This document shows positions 18,807 to 28,219 of a DNA stretch of 64,000 bases, piece after piece. Within the stretch, counting starts at the first letter, position 1. Each line of letters starts with the position of its first letter. The notes beneath the pieces are model-generated. The model saw nothing but the letters and a program-made list of their open reading frames with translations, had not been told where the DNA came from and searched no databases. Origin of the DNA: Microbacterium testaceum. Its GTDB lineage: Bacteria > Actinomycetota > Actinomycetes > Actinomycetales > Microbacteriaceae. The DNA lies in NCBI RefSeq assembly GCF_020781835.1, contig NZ_JAJGNJ010000002.1, positions 62,001 through 126,000 of the forward strand. The letters run 5' to 3'. The translations under genes and the position numbers were made by a program.

Positions 18807-18815
18807 TTATCCACA
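18807..18815 (+). promoter_or_regulatory. DnaA box in oriC
   Basis: TTATCCACA, perfect consensus, followed by CTCTCCACAG, a weaker second site. Confidence 0.85.
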
Positions 18816-18959
18816 CTCTCCACAGCTGTTAACAAGATGAAGAATCCACTTATGAGTTAACAGAGATCCGATGACCTTGCGGTGCGAACGCGGCGCGACA
18901 TGTGCCGACACGGTCGGGCACTAGCATGGGTAAGCCATACCGCCGTCAAGGGAGCGCCC

Positions 18960-20111
18960 GTGAAGTTTCACGTCAATCGCGATGTCTTCAGCGAAGCCGT
19001 TTCGTTCGTGGTCAAGCTCCTGCCGCAGCGCAACCCGCAGCCGATCCTGGCCGGTGTGCTGATCGAAGCGGGCGAGTCGGGCCTCACCCTGGCCGCGTTC
19101 GACTACGAAGCGTCCGCACGCACGACCATCGAGGCCACCGTCGACGAGCCGGGGACGATCCTCGTCCACGGCCGCCTGCTGTCCGACATCGCCAGCCGAC
19201 TCCCCAACGCCCCGATCCAGATCGCGGTCGACGATGACGGCGGCATCCTCCTCACCTGCGGGTCCGCGCGGTTCACGCTGGCATCCATGCCGGTGCAGGA
19301 GTACCCGGCGATTCCCGAGGTCACCGGCGAGTCGGGCCTCGTGCCGGCCGACGACTTCGCCACCGCCATCGCGCAGGTCGCCTTCGCCGCCTCGCGCGAC
19401 GACGTCACGCCGGTGCTGACGGGTGTGCAGCTCGAGGTCACAGGGACCCAGCTGAGCCTCGTGGCGACCGACCGCTACCGCGTCGCGCTGCGCGAGATCC
19501 CGTGGGACGGCGGGGCCGCGGCATCCGACGAACCCACCTCCGCTCTCGTGCCGGCCCGGACCCTGCAGGAGGTCGGCAAGACCTTCGCCCACGGCGGCGA
19601 CATCTCCATCGCGTTCTCCGGCTCGGGTGACCGGGAGATCATCGCGTTCACGGCGGGCAACAAGACCGTGACCTCGCTGCTGATCAAGGGAAACTTCCCG
19701 CCCGTGCGCCGTCTGTTCCCAGCGCAGACCGAGCACCACAGCGTCGTGAACACCGCCGAACTCGCCGAGGCCGTCCGCCGCGTCGCTCTCGTGCTCGACC
19801 GGTCGGCCCCGCTGCGATTCACCTTCGGTCCCGACGGTGTGTCCATGGACGCCTCGGGGACCGAACAGGCCCGCGCCACAGAATCGGTCGATGCGACGCT
19901 CGTCGGCGACGAGGTGACCCTGGGTCTGAACCCCCAGTATCTGCTCGAGTCGCTCGGGGCCGTCCGCAGCGAATTCACGCGCATCACGTTCACGTCGAGC
20001 GACAACGCGAACAAACTGAGCCCCGTGCTCATCACCCCGCAGACCTCGGTCGACAAGGGCGGCGAGGGCTCGTTCAAGTACCTGCTGCAGCCCAACCTGC
20101 TGCTGCGCTGA
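18960..20111 (+). CDS. dnaN: DNA polymerase III subunit beta (sliding clamp)
   Basis: The 383-residue protein has the three tandem clamp domains of DnaN and tethers polymerase III to DNA. Recognisable segments are RNPQPILAGVLIEA in domain 1, VLTGVQLEVTGTQLSLVATDRYRVA in domain 2, and the C-terminal NPQYLLESLGAV. The GTG start at 18960 (MKFHVNRDVFSEAV) is preceded by GGGAG at six bases. An in-frame GTG 26 codons upstream is unlikely. Confidence 0.96.
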   Translation: MKFHVNRDVFSEAVSFVVKLLPQRNPQPILAGVLIEAGESGLTLAAFDYEASARTTIEATVDEPGTILVHGRLLSDIASRLPNAPIQIAVDDDGGILLTCGSARFTLASMPVQEYPAIPEVTGESGLVPADDFATAIAQVAFAASRDDVTPVLTGVQLEVTGTQLSLVATDRYRVALREIPWDGGAAASDEPTSALVPARTLQEVGKTFAHGGDISIAFSGSGDREIIAFTAGNKTVTSLLIKGNFPPVRRLFPAQTEHHSVVNTAELAEAVRRVALVLDRSAPLRFTFGPDGVSMDASGTEQARATESVDATLVGDEVTLGLNPQYLLESLGAVRSEFTRITFTSSDNANKLSPVLITPQTSVDKGGEGSFKYLLQPNLLLR

Positions 20112-20159
20112 GCGGGCACCCACCCGGCGGATGTCGGAACCGGCGGGTAGTCTGACCCG

Positions 20160-21311
20160 GTGATCGTGGAGCAGCTCGGACTGACGGACTTCCGCAATTA
20201 CGCGGCCGCCGACGTCTCGCTCTCCGCGGGGGCCAACCTTTTCGTCGGGCGGAACGGCCAGGGCAAGACCAATCTCGTCGAGGCCGTGGCCTACCTCGCC
20301 ACGCTCGGGTCGCACCGCGTCTCGAGCGACGCCCCGATGGTGCGCGACGGGGCGGATGCCGCGATCGTCCGCGCCCGTCTCGCCCACGGCGACCGCAGCG
20401 TCCTGCTCGAGCTGCAGCTGAACCGGCAGGGATCCAACAAGGCGCGCGTCAATGGCGTCAACGTCCGCACCGCCGAGCTGCCGCGGTACGCGCAGGTCGT
20501 GCTGTTCGCGCCCGAAGACCTGCAGATCGTCCGCGGCGATCCGTCGGCGCGGCGACGCTTCGCCGATCAGCTCATCCTTCAGCGCTCCCCGCGCCTGGCA
20601 GGGGTGCTCGCCGACTACGACCGCGTCCTGCGTCAGCGCACGGCCCTGCTGAAGTCGGCTCGCGCGCGAGGCGTGCGCGGCGATGCGCTCGGCACCCTCG
20701 ATGTGTGGGACGACAAGCTCGTCGCGCTCGGCACCGAGGTCATCGAGGCGCGTCTGGCGTTGGCATCCGATCTGTCCGCTCCGGTCTCCGCGGCATACAC
20801 CGCGATCGCGGGCGCCGACCACGATCCGCGCCTGCGGTGGGCGCTGTCGGTGGTCGGCGGCGACCCTGAGGAGGGCGACGCGGCAGCCGAATCGGGAACG
20901 ACGGACTCGCTCGCCGAGCAGTTCCGCGCGGCGCTCGCGGCTCGACGATCGATGGAGCTCGAACGCGGACTGACGCTGGTGGGTCCGCACCGTGACGACC
21001 TCGTCCTCGAGGTCCGCGGGCTGCCGGTCAAGGGGTACGCCTCGCACGGCGAGTCCTGGTCGGTCGCCCTCGCGTTGCGGCTGGCATCCGCCGAGCTCCT
21101 CCGCGCCGAGTCGCGGCTGGGTGACCCTGTGCTGATCCTCGACGACGTGTTCGCCGAGCTCGACGCCGGTCGCCGCACGCGACTGGCCGAGCTTGCCGCC
21201 GGGTACGAGCAGGTCATCGTGACATCGGCCGTAGAAGAAGATGTCCCCGACGGGCTACGCGCCCATGTCGTCCGGGTCGAGGCGGGTCGCATCAAGGATC
21301 CCGATGAGTGA
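20160..21311 (+). CDS. recF: DNA replication/repair protein RecF
   Basis: The 383-residue SMC-like ATPase loads RecA at gaps. It shows Walker A (FVGRNGQGKTNLVEAVAYLAT), an ABC-type signature region (ESWSVALALRLASAELLR) and Walker B (DPVLILDDVFAELD). The start is GTG at 20160, 48 bases after dnaN. The gnd-type gene that lies between dnaN and recF in some actinobacteria is absent. The stop overlaps the next gene by eight bases. Confidence 0.95.
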   Translation: MIVEQLGLTDFRNYAAADVSLSAGANLFVGRNGQGKTNLVEAVAYLATLGSHRVSSDAPMVRDGADAAIVRARLAHGDRSVLLELQLNRQGSNKARVNGVNVRTAELPRYAQVVLFAPEDLQIVRGDPSARRRFADQLILQRSPRLAGVLADYDRVLRQRTALLKSARARGVRGDALGTLDVWDDKLVALGTEVIEARLALASDLSAPVSAAYTAIAGADHDPRLRWALSVVGGDPEEGDAAAESGTTDSLAEQFRAALAARRSMELERGLTLVGPHRDDLVLEVRGLPVKGYASHGESWSVALALRLASAELLRAESRLGDPVLILDDVFAELDAGRRTRLAELAAGYEQVIVTSAVEEDVPDGLRAHVVRVEAGRIKDPDE

Positions 21312-21792
21312 CGAGCCCGAACTCCCCGAGACGATCGCCACCTACCTGCGGCTGCGCGGGCTCGAGGCGTCGCCGTACCGCAAGCGGAAGCGCCGGCGCC
21401 GCACCGATGACGGGGAGAACGCCCCGTTCACTCCCGGCCGCGACCCGCGGGGGCTCGGTGACGTCCTGTCCGCACTGACGCATTCCGCGGGATGGGAGCC
21501 GCAGCTCGCGCGCGAAGACCTCGTCCGCACGTGGCACGACGTCGCCGGCGCCGACACCGCCGCGCACACCCGTCCGGTGGCTCTGGATGCCGGGATGCTC
21601 ACGGTCCAGGCCGACTCCACGGCGTGGGCCAAACAACTGCAGCTGATGCGCGCCCACATCCTCTCGGAGATCATCCGACGCTTCCCCGAGGCAGGGGTCG
21701 AGTCCATCCGCTTCATCGGGCCGGACGTCCCCTCCTGGAAATGGGGGACGAGAGCCGTTCCAGGCCGCGGCCCGCGCGATACCTACGGCTAG
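21304..21792 (+). CDS. DUF721 (DciA-like) protein
   Basis: The 162-residue protein has a basic N-terminal tail (RKRKRRRR) and a C-terminal DUF721 domain (about residues 55-145; [40 protein letters not shown]). DUF721 includes DciA, the ancestral loader of the DnaB helicase; that role is inferred here. The ATG at 21304 lies within the end of recF, so translation is likely coupled. It sits between recF and gyrB as in most actinobacteria. Confidence 0.9.
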   Translation: MSDEPELPETIATYLRLRGLEASPYRKRKRRRRTDDGENAPFTPGRDPRGLGDVLSALTHSAGWEPQLAREDLVRTWHDVAGADTAAHTRPVALDAGMLTVQADSTAWAKQLQLMRAHILSEIIRRFPEAGVESIRFIGPDVPSWKWGTRAVPGRGPRDTYG

Positions 21793-21911
21793 GCCATGGT
21801 CGGGGTCGGAACGCTCCGATTTATCCCCTCCTAGGGGCGTACACACCGCTTTACGATGCCCCGCGCGGTAAGATGGAGGTTCCGACGAATCGATCTGGAG
21901 CTCGCGAAGTC

Positions 21912-23945
21912 ATGACGTCCGAAAACCCCGACAGCGTTTCCGAGGAACCCGAAACCACCAGCGCGAAGGTTCCCAACGAGTACGGGGCAGACGCCATCCA
22001 GGTGCTCGAGGGTCTGGAGGCCGTCCGCAAGCGTCCTGGCATGTACATCGGCTCGACCGGCGAACGCGGCCTGCACCACCTCGTGCAGGAGATCGTCGAC
22101 AACTCCGTCGACGAGGCTCTCGCCGGCTACTGCGACACCATCGACGTCACGATCCTCTCCGACGGTGCGGTCCGCGTGATCGACAACGGCCGTGGCATCC
22201 CGGTCGACATGCACCGCACCGAGGGCAAGTCGACAGTCGAGGTCGTCCTGACCGTGCTCCACGCGGGCGGCAAGTTCGGCGGCGGCGGATACGCGGTGTC
22301 AGGCGGTCTGCACGGCGTCGGCTCCTCGGTCGTCAACGCGCTGTCCACGCGCCTCGAGGTCGAGGTGAAGCGCCAGGGGCACGTGTGGCGTCAGTCCTTC
22401 CGTAACGGCGGCGTGCCCCTGGCCCCGCTCGAGAAGGGCGAGGAGAGCGACGAGACCGGGACGTCGATCACGTTCTGGCCGGATGCCACGATCTTCGACA
22501 CGATCGACTTCGACTACGACACGCTCCGCACCCGGTTCCAGCAGATGGCGTTCCTGAACAAGGGCCTGCGCATCAGCCTCCGCGACGAGCGCCCGCAGTC
22601 GGTCATGACCGAGGGCGAGCCCGGCGAAGAGGTGACCGAGGGGCGCCACGACACGTTCCTCTACGAGCGCGGGCTCGTCGACTACGTCGAGCACCTCAAC
22701 CGCGTCCGCAAGGCCGACGTCGTCAACGACGAGGTCATCGAAGTCGAGTCCGAGGACACCGACCGGAAGATCGCGCTCGAGCTGGCGATGCAGTGGACCA
22801 CCGCGTACACCGAGAACGTCTTCACCTACGCCAACACCATCAACACCCACGAGGGCGGGACGCACGAGGAGGGGTTCCGCGCGGCGCTGACGACACTCGT
22901 CAACCGCTACGCGCGCGCGAACAACCTGCTGAAGGAGAAGGACGACAACCTCACGGGTGAGGACATCCGCGAGGGTCTCACCGCTGTCATCTCCGTCAAG
23001 CTCTCCGAGCCGCAGTTCGAGGGCCAGACCAAGACCAAGCTCGGCAACACCGAGGCCCGCGCCTTCGTCCAGAAGGTCGTCGGCGACAAGCTGGGAGACT
23101 GGTTCGACCGGAACCCCGCGCAGGCCAAGAACATCATCCGCAAGGCGATCGATGCCGCCACCGCGCGCCTGGCCGCGCGCAAGGCCCGTGAGACCGCTCG
23201 CCGCAAGAGCGTCTTCGAATCGGCCGCGATGCCCGACAAGCTCAAGGACTGCACGTCGAAGGACCCGTCGATCAGCGAGATCTTCCTCGTCGAGGGTGAC
23301 TCCGCCGGCGGCTCGGCCGTGCAGGGTCGCGATCCGCACACCCAGGCGATCCTGGCGCTGCGCGGCAAGATCCTCAACGTCGAGCGGGCCCGCCTCGACC
23401 GCGCGCTCGGCAACAAAGAGGTCCAGGCGATGATCCAGGCCTTCGGCACGGGCATCGGCGAGGACTTCGACATGGCCAAGGCGCGGTACCACAAGATCGT
23501 GCTGATGGCGGATGCCGACGTCGACGGTCAGCACATCACCACGCTGCTGCTCACGCTGCTCTTCCGCTACATGCGGGGCCTCATCGAGGCCGGGTTCGTC
23601 TACCTCGCGCAGCCGCCGCTGTACCGCCTCAAGTGGTCGAACCACCCCCACGAGTACGCCTACAGCGACCGTGAACGGGACGCCCTCCTCGTCGAAGGAC
23701 AGGCCGCCGGCCGCCGTATCCCCAAAGACAACGGCATCCAGCGCTACAAGGGTCTGGGCGAGATGAACGACCACGAGCTCTGGGAGACCACGATGGACCC
23801 TCAGACCCGCACGCTCCGGCAGGTCACGATCGACGACGCCGCCTCGGCCGACGAGATCTTCTCGGTGCTCATGGGAGAAGACGTCGAGTCGCGCCGCAGC
23901 TTCATCCAGCGCAACGCCAAAGACGTCCGCTTCCTCGACATCTGA
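21912..23945 (+). CDS. gyrB: DNA gyrase subunit B
   Basis: The 677-residue ATPase subunit of gyrase has the GHKL ATP site ([33 protein letters not shown]), the transducer domain, and the TOPRIM motifs EGDSAGGSA and DADVDGQHI. The ATG at 21912 ([14 protein letters not shown]) is 11 bases after GGAG; an in-frame ATG at 21873 would add 13 residues. TAAGAT at 21869-21874 could be the -10 of its own promoter, without a good -35. gyrA follows 31 bases later. Confidence 0.96.
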   Translation: MTSENPDSVSEEPETTSAKVPNEYGADAIQVLEGLEAVRKRPGMYIGSTGERGLHHLVQEIVDNSVDEALAGYCDTIDVTILSDGAVRVIDNGRGIPVDMHRTEGKSTVEVVLTVLHAGGKFGGGGYAVSGGLHGVGSSVVNALSTRLEVEVKRQGHVWRQSFRNGGVPLAPLEKGEESDETGTSITFWPDATIFDTIDFDYDTLRTRFQQMAFLNKGLRISLRDERPQSVMTEGEPGEEVTEGRHDTFLYERGLVDYVEHLNRVRKADVVNDEVIEVESEDTDRKIALELAMQWTTAYTENVFTYANTINTHEGGTHEEGFRAALTTLVNRYARANNLLKEKDDNLTGEDIREGLTAVISVKLSEPQFEGQTKTKLGNTEARAFVQKVVGDKLGDWFDRNPAQAKNIIRKAIDAATARLAARKARETARRKSVFESAAMPDKLKDCTSKDPSISEIFLVEGDSAGGSAVQGRDPHTQAILALRGKILNVERARLDRALGNKEVQAMIQAFGTGIGEDFDMAKARYHKIVLMADADVDGQHITTLLLTLLFRYMRGLIEAGFVYLAQPPLYRLKWSNHPHEYAYSDRERDALLVEGQAAGRRIPKDNGIQRYKGLGEMNDHELWETTMDPQTRTLRQVTIDDAASADEIFSVLMGEDVESRRSFIQRNAKDVRFLDI

Positions 23946-23976
23946 CCCGGTCGACTCGATACGAAACTGAGACTCC

Positions 23977-26604
23977 ATGGCTGACGACATCACTCCCGAG
24001 CCCACCGACGCGCGCGAGGAAGCCGCCCACAACCACGGCAAGATCGACCAGGTCGATCTGCAGCTGGAGATGCAGCGGAGCTATCTCGACTACGCGATGA
24101 GCGTCATCGTCGGGCGTGCTCTGCCCGACGTGCGCGACGGCCTCAAGCCCGTGCACCGCCGTGTGATCTACGGCATGTACGACGGCGGCTTCCGTCCGGA
24201 CAAGTCGTTCTCGAAGTGCGCGCGTGTCGTCGGCGAGGTCATGGGGCACTACCACCCCCATGGCGATGCACCGATCTACGACGCCCTCGTGCGCCTGGTG
24301 CAGCCGTGGTCGCTGCGCTACCCCCTCGCGCTCGGCCAGGGGAACTTCGGTTCGCCCGGAAACCAGGGCGCGGCCGCGCCGCGGTACACCGAGACCAAGA
24401 TGGCTCCCCTCGCGCTCGAGATGGTGCGCGACATCGAGGAAGAGACCGTCGACTTCGAGGACAACTACGACGGTCAGACGCAGGAGCCGACGGTCCTGCC
24501 GGCGCGTTTCCCGAACCTGCTCGTCAACGGTTCGGTCGGCATCGCGGTCGGTATGGCCACCAACATCCCCCCGCACAACCTGCGCGAGGTCTCGGCCGGT
24601 GCCCTGTGGGCCCTGGAGAACCCGGATGCCACTCGCGAGGAGCTGCTCGAAGCGCTCATGGAGCGCATCCCCGGGCCGGACTTCCCCACAGCGGCGCAGA
24701 TCCTGGGGACCCGCGGCATCAAGGACGCCTACCGCACCGGCCGTGGCTCGATCACGATGCGCGCGGTCGTCAACATCGAGGAGATCCAGGGCCGCACGTG
24801 CCTCGTGATCACCGAGCTGCCGTACCAGGTCAATCCCGACAACGTCGCGGTGAAGATCGGAGACCTCGCGCGCGAGGGCAAGATCACCGGTATCGCCGAC
24901 ATCCGCGACGAGACCTCGGGTCGTACCGGTCAGCGTCTCGTCATCGTGCTCAAGCGTGACGCCGTCGCCAAGGTCGTGCTCAACAACCTCTACAAGCACA
25001 CGCAGCTGCAGGAGAACTTCGGCGCGAACATGCTGGCCATCGTCGACGGCGTGCCGCGCACGCTGTCGCTCGACGGCTTCATCAGCCTGTGGATCGACCA
25101 CCAGGTCGAGGTCATCGTCCGTCGCACGCGTTACCGCCTGCGCAAGGCGGAAGAGCGCATGCACATCCTGCGCGGCTATCTGAAGGCGCTCGACGCGCTG
25201 GACGAGGTCATCGCGCTCATCCGTCGGTCGCCGACGGCTCAGGATGCCAACGAGGGTCTGCAGAAGCTCCTCGACATCGACGACATCCAGGCGCAGGCGA
25301 TCCTCGACATGCAGCTGCGTCGCCTCGCGGCCCTCGAGCGGCAGAAGATCGTCGACGAGGCGACCGAGCTCGAGGCGCGCATCGCCGATTACAACGACAT
25401 CCTCGCCACCCCCGCCCGTCAGCGCACGATCATCCGCGACGAGCTCACGGCGATCGTCGACCGTTTCGGCGACGACCGTCGCACCGAGATCCTCCACGGG
25501 TTCGACGGAGACGTCTCGGTCGAAGACCTCATCGCCGAAGAAGAGATGGTCGTCACCGTCACGCGCGACGGCTACATCAAGCGCACGCGCAGCGACAACT
25601 ACCGCTCACAGCACCGCGGCGGCAAGGGAGTGAAGGGCGCGCAGCTGCGTGCCGACGACGTCGTCGAGCACTTCTTCGTCACGACGACCCACCACTGGCT
25701 CCTGTTCTTCACGAACAAGGGCCGCGTGTACCGCTCGAAGGCCTACGAGGTCCCCGAGGCGGGACGGGATGCCAAGGGCCAGCACGTCGCGAACCTGCTC
25801 GCGCTGCAGCCCGACGAGGAGATCGCGCAGATCCTCGACATCCGCGACTACAACGTCGCGACGTATCTCGTGCTGGCCACCCGCGCGGGTCTGGTGAAGA
25901 AGACGCGTCTGACCGAGTACGACACCAACCGTCAGGGCGGCGTCATCGCGATCAAGCTGCGCGGCCAGGCCTCGGACGACGGGGACGAGGCCGAGCAGGG
26001 CGCTGCGGACGAGCTCGTCAGCGCGTTGCTCGTCGACGAGGGCGATGACATCCTCCTCATCAGTCGCCTGGGGATGTCGTTGCGTTTCTCCGCCACCGAC
26101 AGCGCGCTGCGCCCGATGGGCCGGTCTACGTCGGGCGTGAAGGGCATGGACTTCCGCGCCGGCGACAGCCTCCTCTCGGCATCCGTGGCCAAGGACGACG
26201 AGTACGTCTTCATCGTCACCGAGGGCGGTTATGCCAAGCGCACGTCCGTCACCGAGTACCGCATGCAGAACCGCGGCGGTCTGGGCATCAAGGTGGCCCG
26301 CTTGACCGAGGATCGCGGCATTCTGGCGGGCGGTCTGATGGTCTCCGAGGGAGACGAGGTCCTTGTGGTTCTTGCCAGCGGCAAGGTGGTACGCTCCTCC
26401 GTGGCCGAGGTGCCTGCCAAGGGTCGCGACACGATGGGTGTCGTTTTCGCCCGCGCCGGCGGCGATGATCGGATCATCGCCATCGCGAGAAACACCGAGC
26501 GGAACCTGGCCGAGACGACGGAGACGACCACCGATCCGGCAGCGCCTGATGCAGCCGCGACCGCCTCCTCTTCCGAGACCCCCGAGGAAAGTACTGACGC
26601 ATGA
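23977..26604 (+). CDS. gyrA: DNA gyrase subunit A
   Basis: The 875-residue subunit holds the DNA-cleaving tyrosine in [14 protein letters not shown] (near residue 134). The quinolone region [15 protein letters not shown] has Ala-Pro at the usual Ser-83 position equivalent, so some intrinsic fluoroquinolone tolerance is possible. The C-terminal beta-pinwheel has a GyrA box QHRGGKG and is followed by an acidic Ser/Thr/Ala tail. The stop overlaps the DUF3566 start in ATGA. Confidence 0.96.
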   Translation: MADDITPEPTDAREEAAHNHGKIDQVDLQLEMQRSYLDYAMSVIVGRALPDVRDGLKPVHRRVIYGMYDGGFRPDKSFSKCARVVGEVMGHYHPHGDAPIYDALVRLVQPWSLRYPLALGQGNFGSPGNQGAAAPRYTETKMAPLALEMVRDIEEETVDFEDNYDGQTQEPTVLPARFPNLLVNGSVGIAVGMATNIPPHNLREVSAGALWALENPDATREELLEALMERIPGPDFPTAAQILGTRGIKDAYRTGRGSITMRAVVNIEEIQGRTCLVITELPYQVNPDNVAVKIGDLAREGKITGIADIRDETSGRTGQRLVIVLKRDAVAKVVLNNLYKHTQLQENFGANMLAIVDGVPRTLSLDGFISLWIDHQVEVIVRRTRYRLRKAEERMHILRGYLKALDALDEVIALIRRSPTAQDANEGLQKLLDIDDIQAQAILDMQLRRLAALERQKIVDEATELEARIADYNDILATPARQRTIIRDELTAIVDRFGDDRRTEILHGFDGDVSVEDLIAEEEMVVTVTRDGYIKRTRSDNYRSQHRGGKGVKGAQLRADDVVEHFFVTTTHHWLLFFTNKGRVYRSKAYEVPEAGRDAKGQHVANLLALQPDEEIAQILDIRDYNVATYLVLATRAGLVKKTRLTEYDTNRQGGVIAIKLRGQASDDGDEAEQGAADELVSALLVDEGDDILLISRLGMSLRFSATDSALRPMGRSTSGVKGMDFRAGDSLLSASVAKDDEYVFIVTEGGYAKRTSVTEYRMQNRGGLGIKVARLTEDRGILAGGLMVSEGDEVLVVLASGKVVRSSVAEVPAKGRDTMGVVFARAGGDDRIIAIARNTERNLAETTETTTDPAAPDAAATASSSETPEESTDA

Positions 26605-27005
26605 GCACGGTAGCCGACAAGCTCGCAAAGAAGTCGACTCATAAGACCCCTGCCAAGCAGGTGCGCCTGCGCCTGGTCTACATCGACTTCTGGTCGGCCG
26701 TGAAGCTCTCGTTCCTAGCCGCCGTGGCGATCGCCATCGTCACCGTGGTGTCGTACTTCCTCATCTACCTCGTCGTCACCGCCACAGGCCTCATCGGCCA
26801 GGCGGACGAGTTCTTCGCGAGCTTCACCGACGGCAGCGCCACGCTGTCGCAGTACGTGGGCCTGCCGCAGGTGATGGCCTTCGCCGCGATCGTGGCGATC
26901 CTGAACCTCGTCGTCGTGACGGTGATGGGTGCCGTCGTGGCCGGCATCTACAACCTCGCGGTCAAGGTCACGGGCGGTCTGCTCGTGGGCTTCACCTCGA
27001 ACTGA
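26601..27005 (+). CDS. DUF3566 transmembrane protein
   Basis: The 134-residue membrane protein has a basic cytoplasmic N-terminus ([19 protein letters not shown]) and two strong hydrophobic segments (about residues 40-66 and 92-120). DUF3566 proteins follow gyrA in nearly all actinobacteria; related short proteins have been linked to cell division, but the function here is unknown. The ATG overlaps the gyrA stop by four bases. Confidence 0.88.
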   Translation: MSTVADKLAKKSTHKTPAKQVRLRLVYIDFWSAVKLSFLAAVAIAIVTVVSYFLIYLVVTATGLIGQADEFFASFTDGSATLSQYVGLPQVMAFAAIVAILNLVVVTVMGAVVAGIYNLAVKVTGGLLVGFTSN

Positions 27006-27035
27006 CGCCGATTCGGAAAAACCTCGGGATTCAGG

Positions 27036-27041
27036 TAAAGT
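27036..27041 (+). promoter_or_regulatory. Candidate -10 element of the tRNA-Ile/tRNA-Ala unit
   Basis: TAAAGT lies 33 bases before the mature 5' end of tRNA-Ile. No convincing -35 is seen. Confidence 0.35.
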
Positions 27042-27073
27042 CTTCGAGGTTGACCACGATGCGTCAGCAAGAC

Positions 27074-27147
27074 GGGGCTATAGCTCAGGTGGTTAGAGCG
27101 CTTCACTGATAATGAAGAGGTCCCAGGTTCAAGTCCTGGTAGCCCCA
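27074..27147 (+). tRNA. tRNA-Ile (anticodon GAT)
   Basis: A 74-base cloverleaf: acceptor GGGGCTA pairs with TAGCCCC, the anticodon loop is CTGATAA with GAT at 27108-27110, and the T-arm has GGTTCAAGTCC. The discriminator A is at 27147. Confidence 0.97.
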
Positions 27148-27151
27148 CCCG

Positions 27152-27163
27152 TTCCCTTTCCGG
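27152..27163 (+). repeat. 12-bp direct repeat, left copy (possible island boundary)
   Basis: TTCCCTTTCCGG between the two tRNAs, including the first two bases of tRNA-Ala. An identical copy is at 37838-37849, beyond the transposase remnant. No integrase is seen. Confidence 0.35.
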
Positions 27164-27234
27164 GGCCTTAGCTCAGCTGGTAGAGCGCCTGCTTTGCAAG
27201 CAGGATGTCAGGAGTTCGAATCTCCTAGGCTCCA
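27162..27234 (+). tRNA. tRNA-Ala (anticodon TGC)
   Basis: A 73-base cloverleaf: acceptor GGGGCCT with AGGCTCC (one G-T pair), anticodon loop TTTGCAA with TGC at 27195-27197, T-loop GTTCGAATC. Discriminator A at 27234. Confidence 0.97.
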
Positions 27235-27247
27235 CAACTCACCGAAA

Positions 27248-27282
27248 CCCCGCGATTCGATCTGTCGCCGTGATTCGCGGGG
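27248..27282 (+). terminator. Stem-loop after the tRNA pair
   Basis: CCCCGCGA (27248-27255) pairs with TCGCGGGG (27275-27282) across a 19-base loop and is followed by AATCTTC. Likely tRNA terminator and left limit of the conserved block. Confidence 0.6.
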
Positions 27283-27400
27283 AATCTTCATCGCCTCGTC
27301 CAACATCGAGCACTCCAGTGTTGCCGTAGCTCTGCAGAGAGAGCGTCGGCGCTCGCGGGCACGTGCGTGTGCAAGTGCAGTGACGCCAGTGCGATCTGCG

Positions 27401-28099
27401 CTATCGCCGGCTTTTGCTGTCGAGACCAGCGATGAAGCAGTCGAGCAGGAACTCGAACCCGTTGTCGAGGGGTGCGGTTTCACCGGACTCCCATCGCAGC
27501 ATGAATGCCCGATTCAGGAGCAGCGGAAGAAGACGCGCCAGGTTCGGATTGCGGATCGTCCCCGCGGAGACGATTGAGTGTTCGACTCCCTGGCGCCAAC
27601 GGTCGGCATCATCCCCTTCCCCGGGGTCTCCCGACAACTCCACCGTCACCCAGCCGATGATGAGGCCGAGATACGCGTTGTAGGCCGCGACGATGTTCTC
27701 GTCGGAAAGTCCAGTACGGCTCAAGACACCGAGGAGCCCCTCAATGAACGGGATGGCGGGTGTGCTGTCCGCCGCGAGTGTGAGCCCGAACACGGGAGCG
27801 AAGTTCGGATGATTGAACATGATGCGCCGGATGCTGTGCGCGATGCTGGCAAGCGCGGTTTGCCACCCGGTGTCGCTCGCGACAACTGGTAGGTCGCCGA
27901 AGAGCCTTGATGAGGCGAGGCCGACGAGCTTCGCCTTCGAATCGACGTGGTAGTACAGCGCGGCTGGATAGACCCCGATCTGCGTAGCCAGAGCGCGCAT
28001 GGTGAACGCATCGAGCCCATTCGTGTCGATGTACTCGATCGTGGCCTCGATGATCGCGTCGATACTGAGGGAGACATCACTGCTCGGTCTGCGTGCCAT
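27401..28099 (-). CDS. TetR/AcrR family transcriptional regulator
   Basis: The 232-residue repressor-type protein has an N-terminal helix-turn-helix (residues about 12-60; TMRALATQIGVYPAALYYHVDSKAKLVGLA) and a C-terminal ligand domain of the TetR_C type. It is divergent from the esterase gene with 120 bases between starts. An imperfect palindrome sits in that spacer, and its half-sites recur before the aminotransferase gene. The simplest reading is control of its own gene, the esterase and the downstream catabolic operon by an unknown small molecule. Confidence 0.88.
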   Translation of the reverse strand: MARRPSSDVSLSIDAIIEATIEYIDTNGLDAFTMRALATQIGVYPAALYYHVDSKAKLVGLASSRLFGDLPVVASDTGWQTALASIAHSIRRIMFNHPNFAPVFGLTLAADSTPAIPFIEGLLGVLSRTGLSDENIVAAYNAYLGLIIGWVTVELSGDPGEGDDADRWRQGVEHSIVSAGTIRNPNLARLLPLLLNRAFMLRWESGETAPLDNGFEFLLDCFIAGLDSKSRR

Positions 28100-28148
28100 G
28101 GGCTTCCCGTCCTGGAGATCGATCCGCGCTGCGTCATCCGCGATCGTA

Positions 28149-28171
28149 CTGATTGTACGCTGATCAATTAG
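28149..28171. promoter_or_regulatory. Candidate TetR operator (ATTG-N9-CAAT)
   Basis: A 23-bp imperfect palindrome in the tetR/esterase spacer has half-sites ATTG (28152-28155) and CAAT (28165-28168), flanked by CT and AG. The same half-sites with the same 9-base spacing recur at 29825-29841. Confidence 0.55.
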
Positions 28172-28219
28172 TCGCTCGGATCCTCCGAACGATCGAGTGC
28201 GGAGAAGGGGACTGCGACA

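Larger units (their letters stand above)
18565..18959. other. oriC: Chromosomal origin of replication (oriC), dnaA-dnaN spacer
   Basis: This non-coding spacer is visibly more A/T-rich than its surroundings. It holds two perfect DnaA boxes in opposite orientation (18639-18647 minus, 18807-18815 plus). Weaker sites include CGTCCACAG and CTCCACAG, and there are several GTTAAC motifs. The segment 18820-18870 is the most A/T-rich and a likely unwinding region. Position between dnaA and dnaN is the standard actinobacterial origin. Confidence 0.85.

Noticed and set aside
18963..18976. A parS-like sequence at the dnaN start (TTTCACGTCAATC)
   Set aside because: The right half of the palindrome is broken, and the bases encode the conserved dnaN N-terminus.
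27074..27234. The tRNA-Ile/tRNA-Ala pair as part of an rRNA operon
   Set aside because: No 16S or 23S sequence is nearby; the pair is free-standing after the gyrA/DUF3566 genes, as in other actinobacteria.
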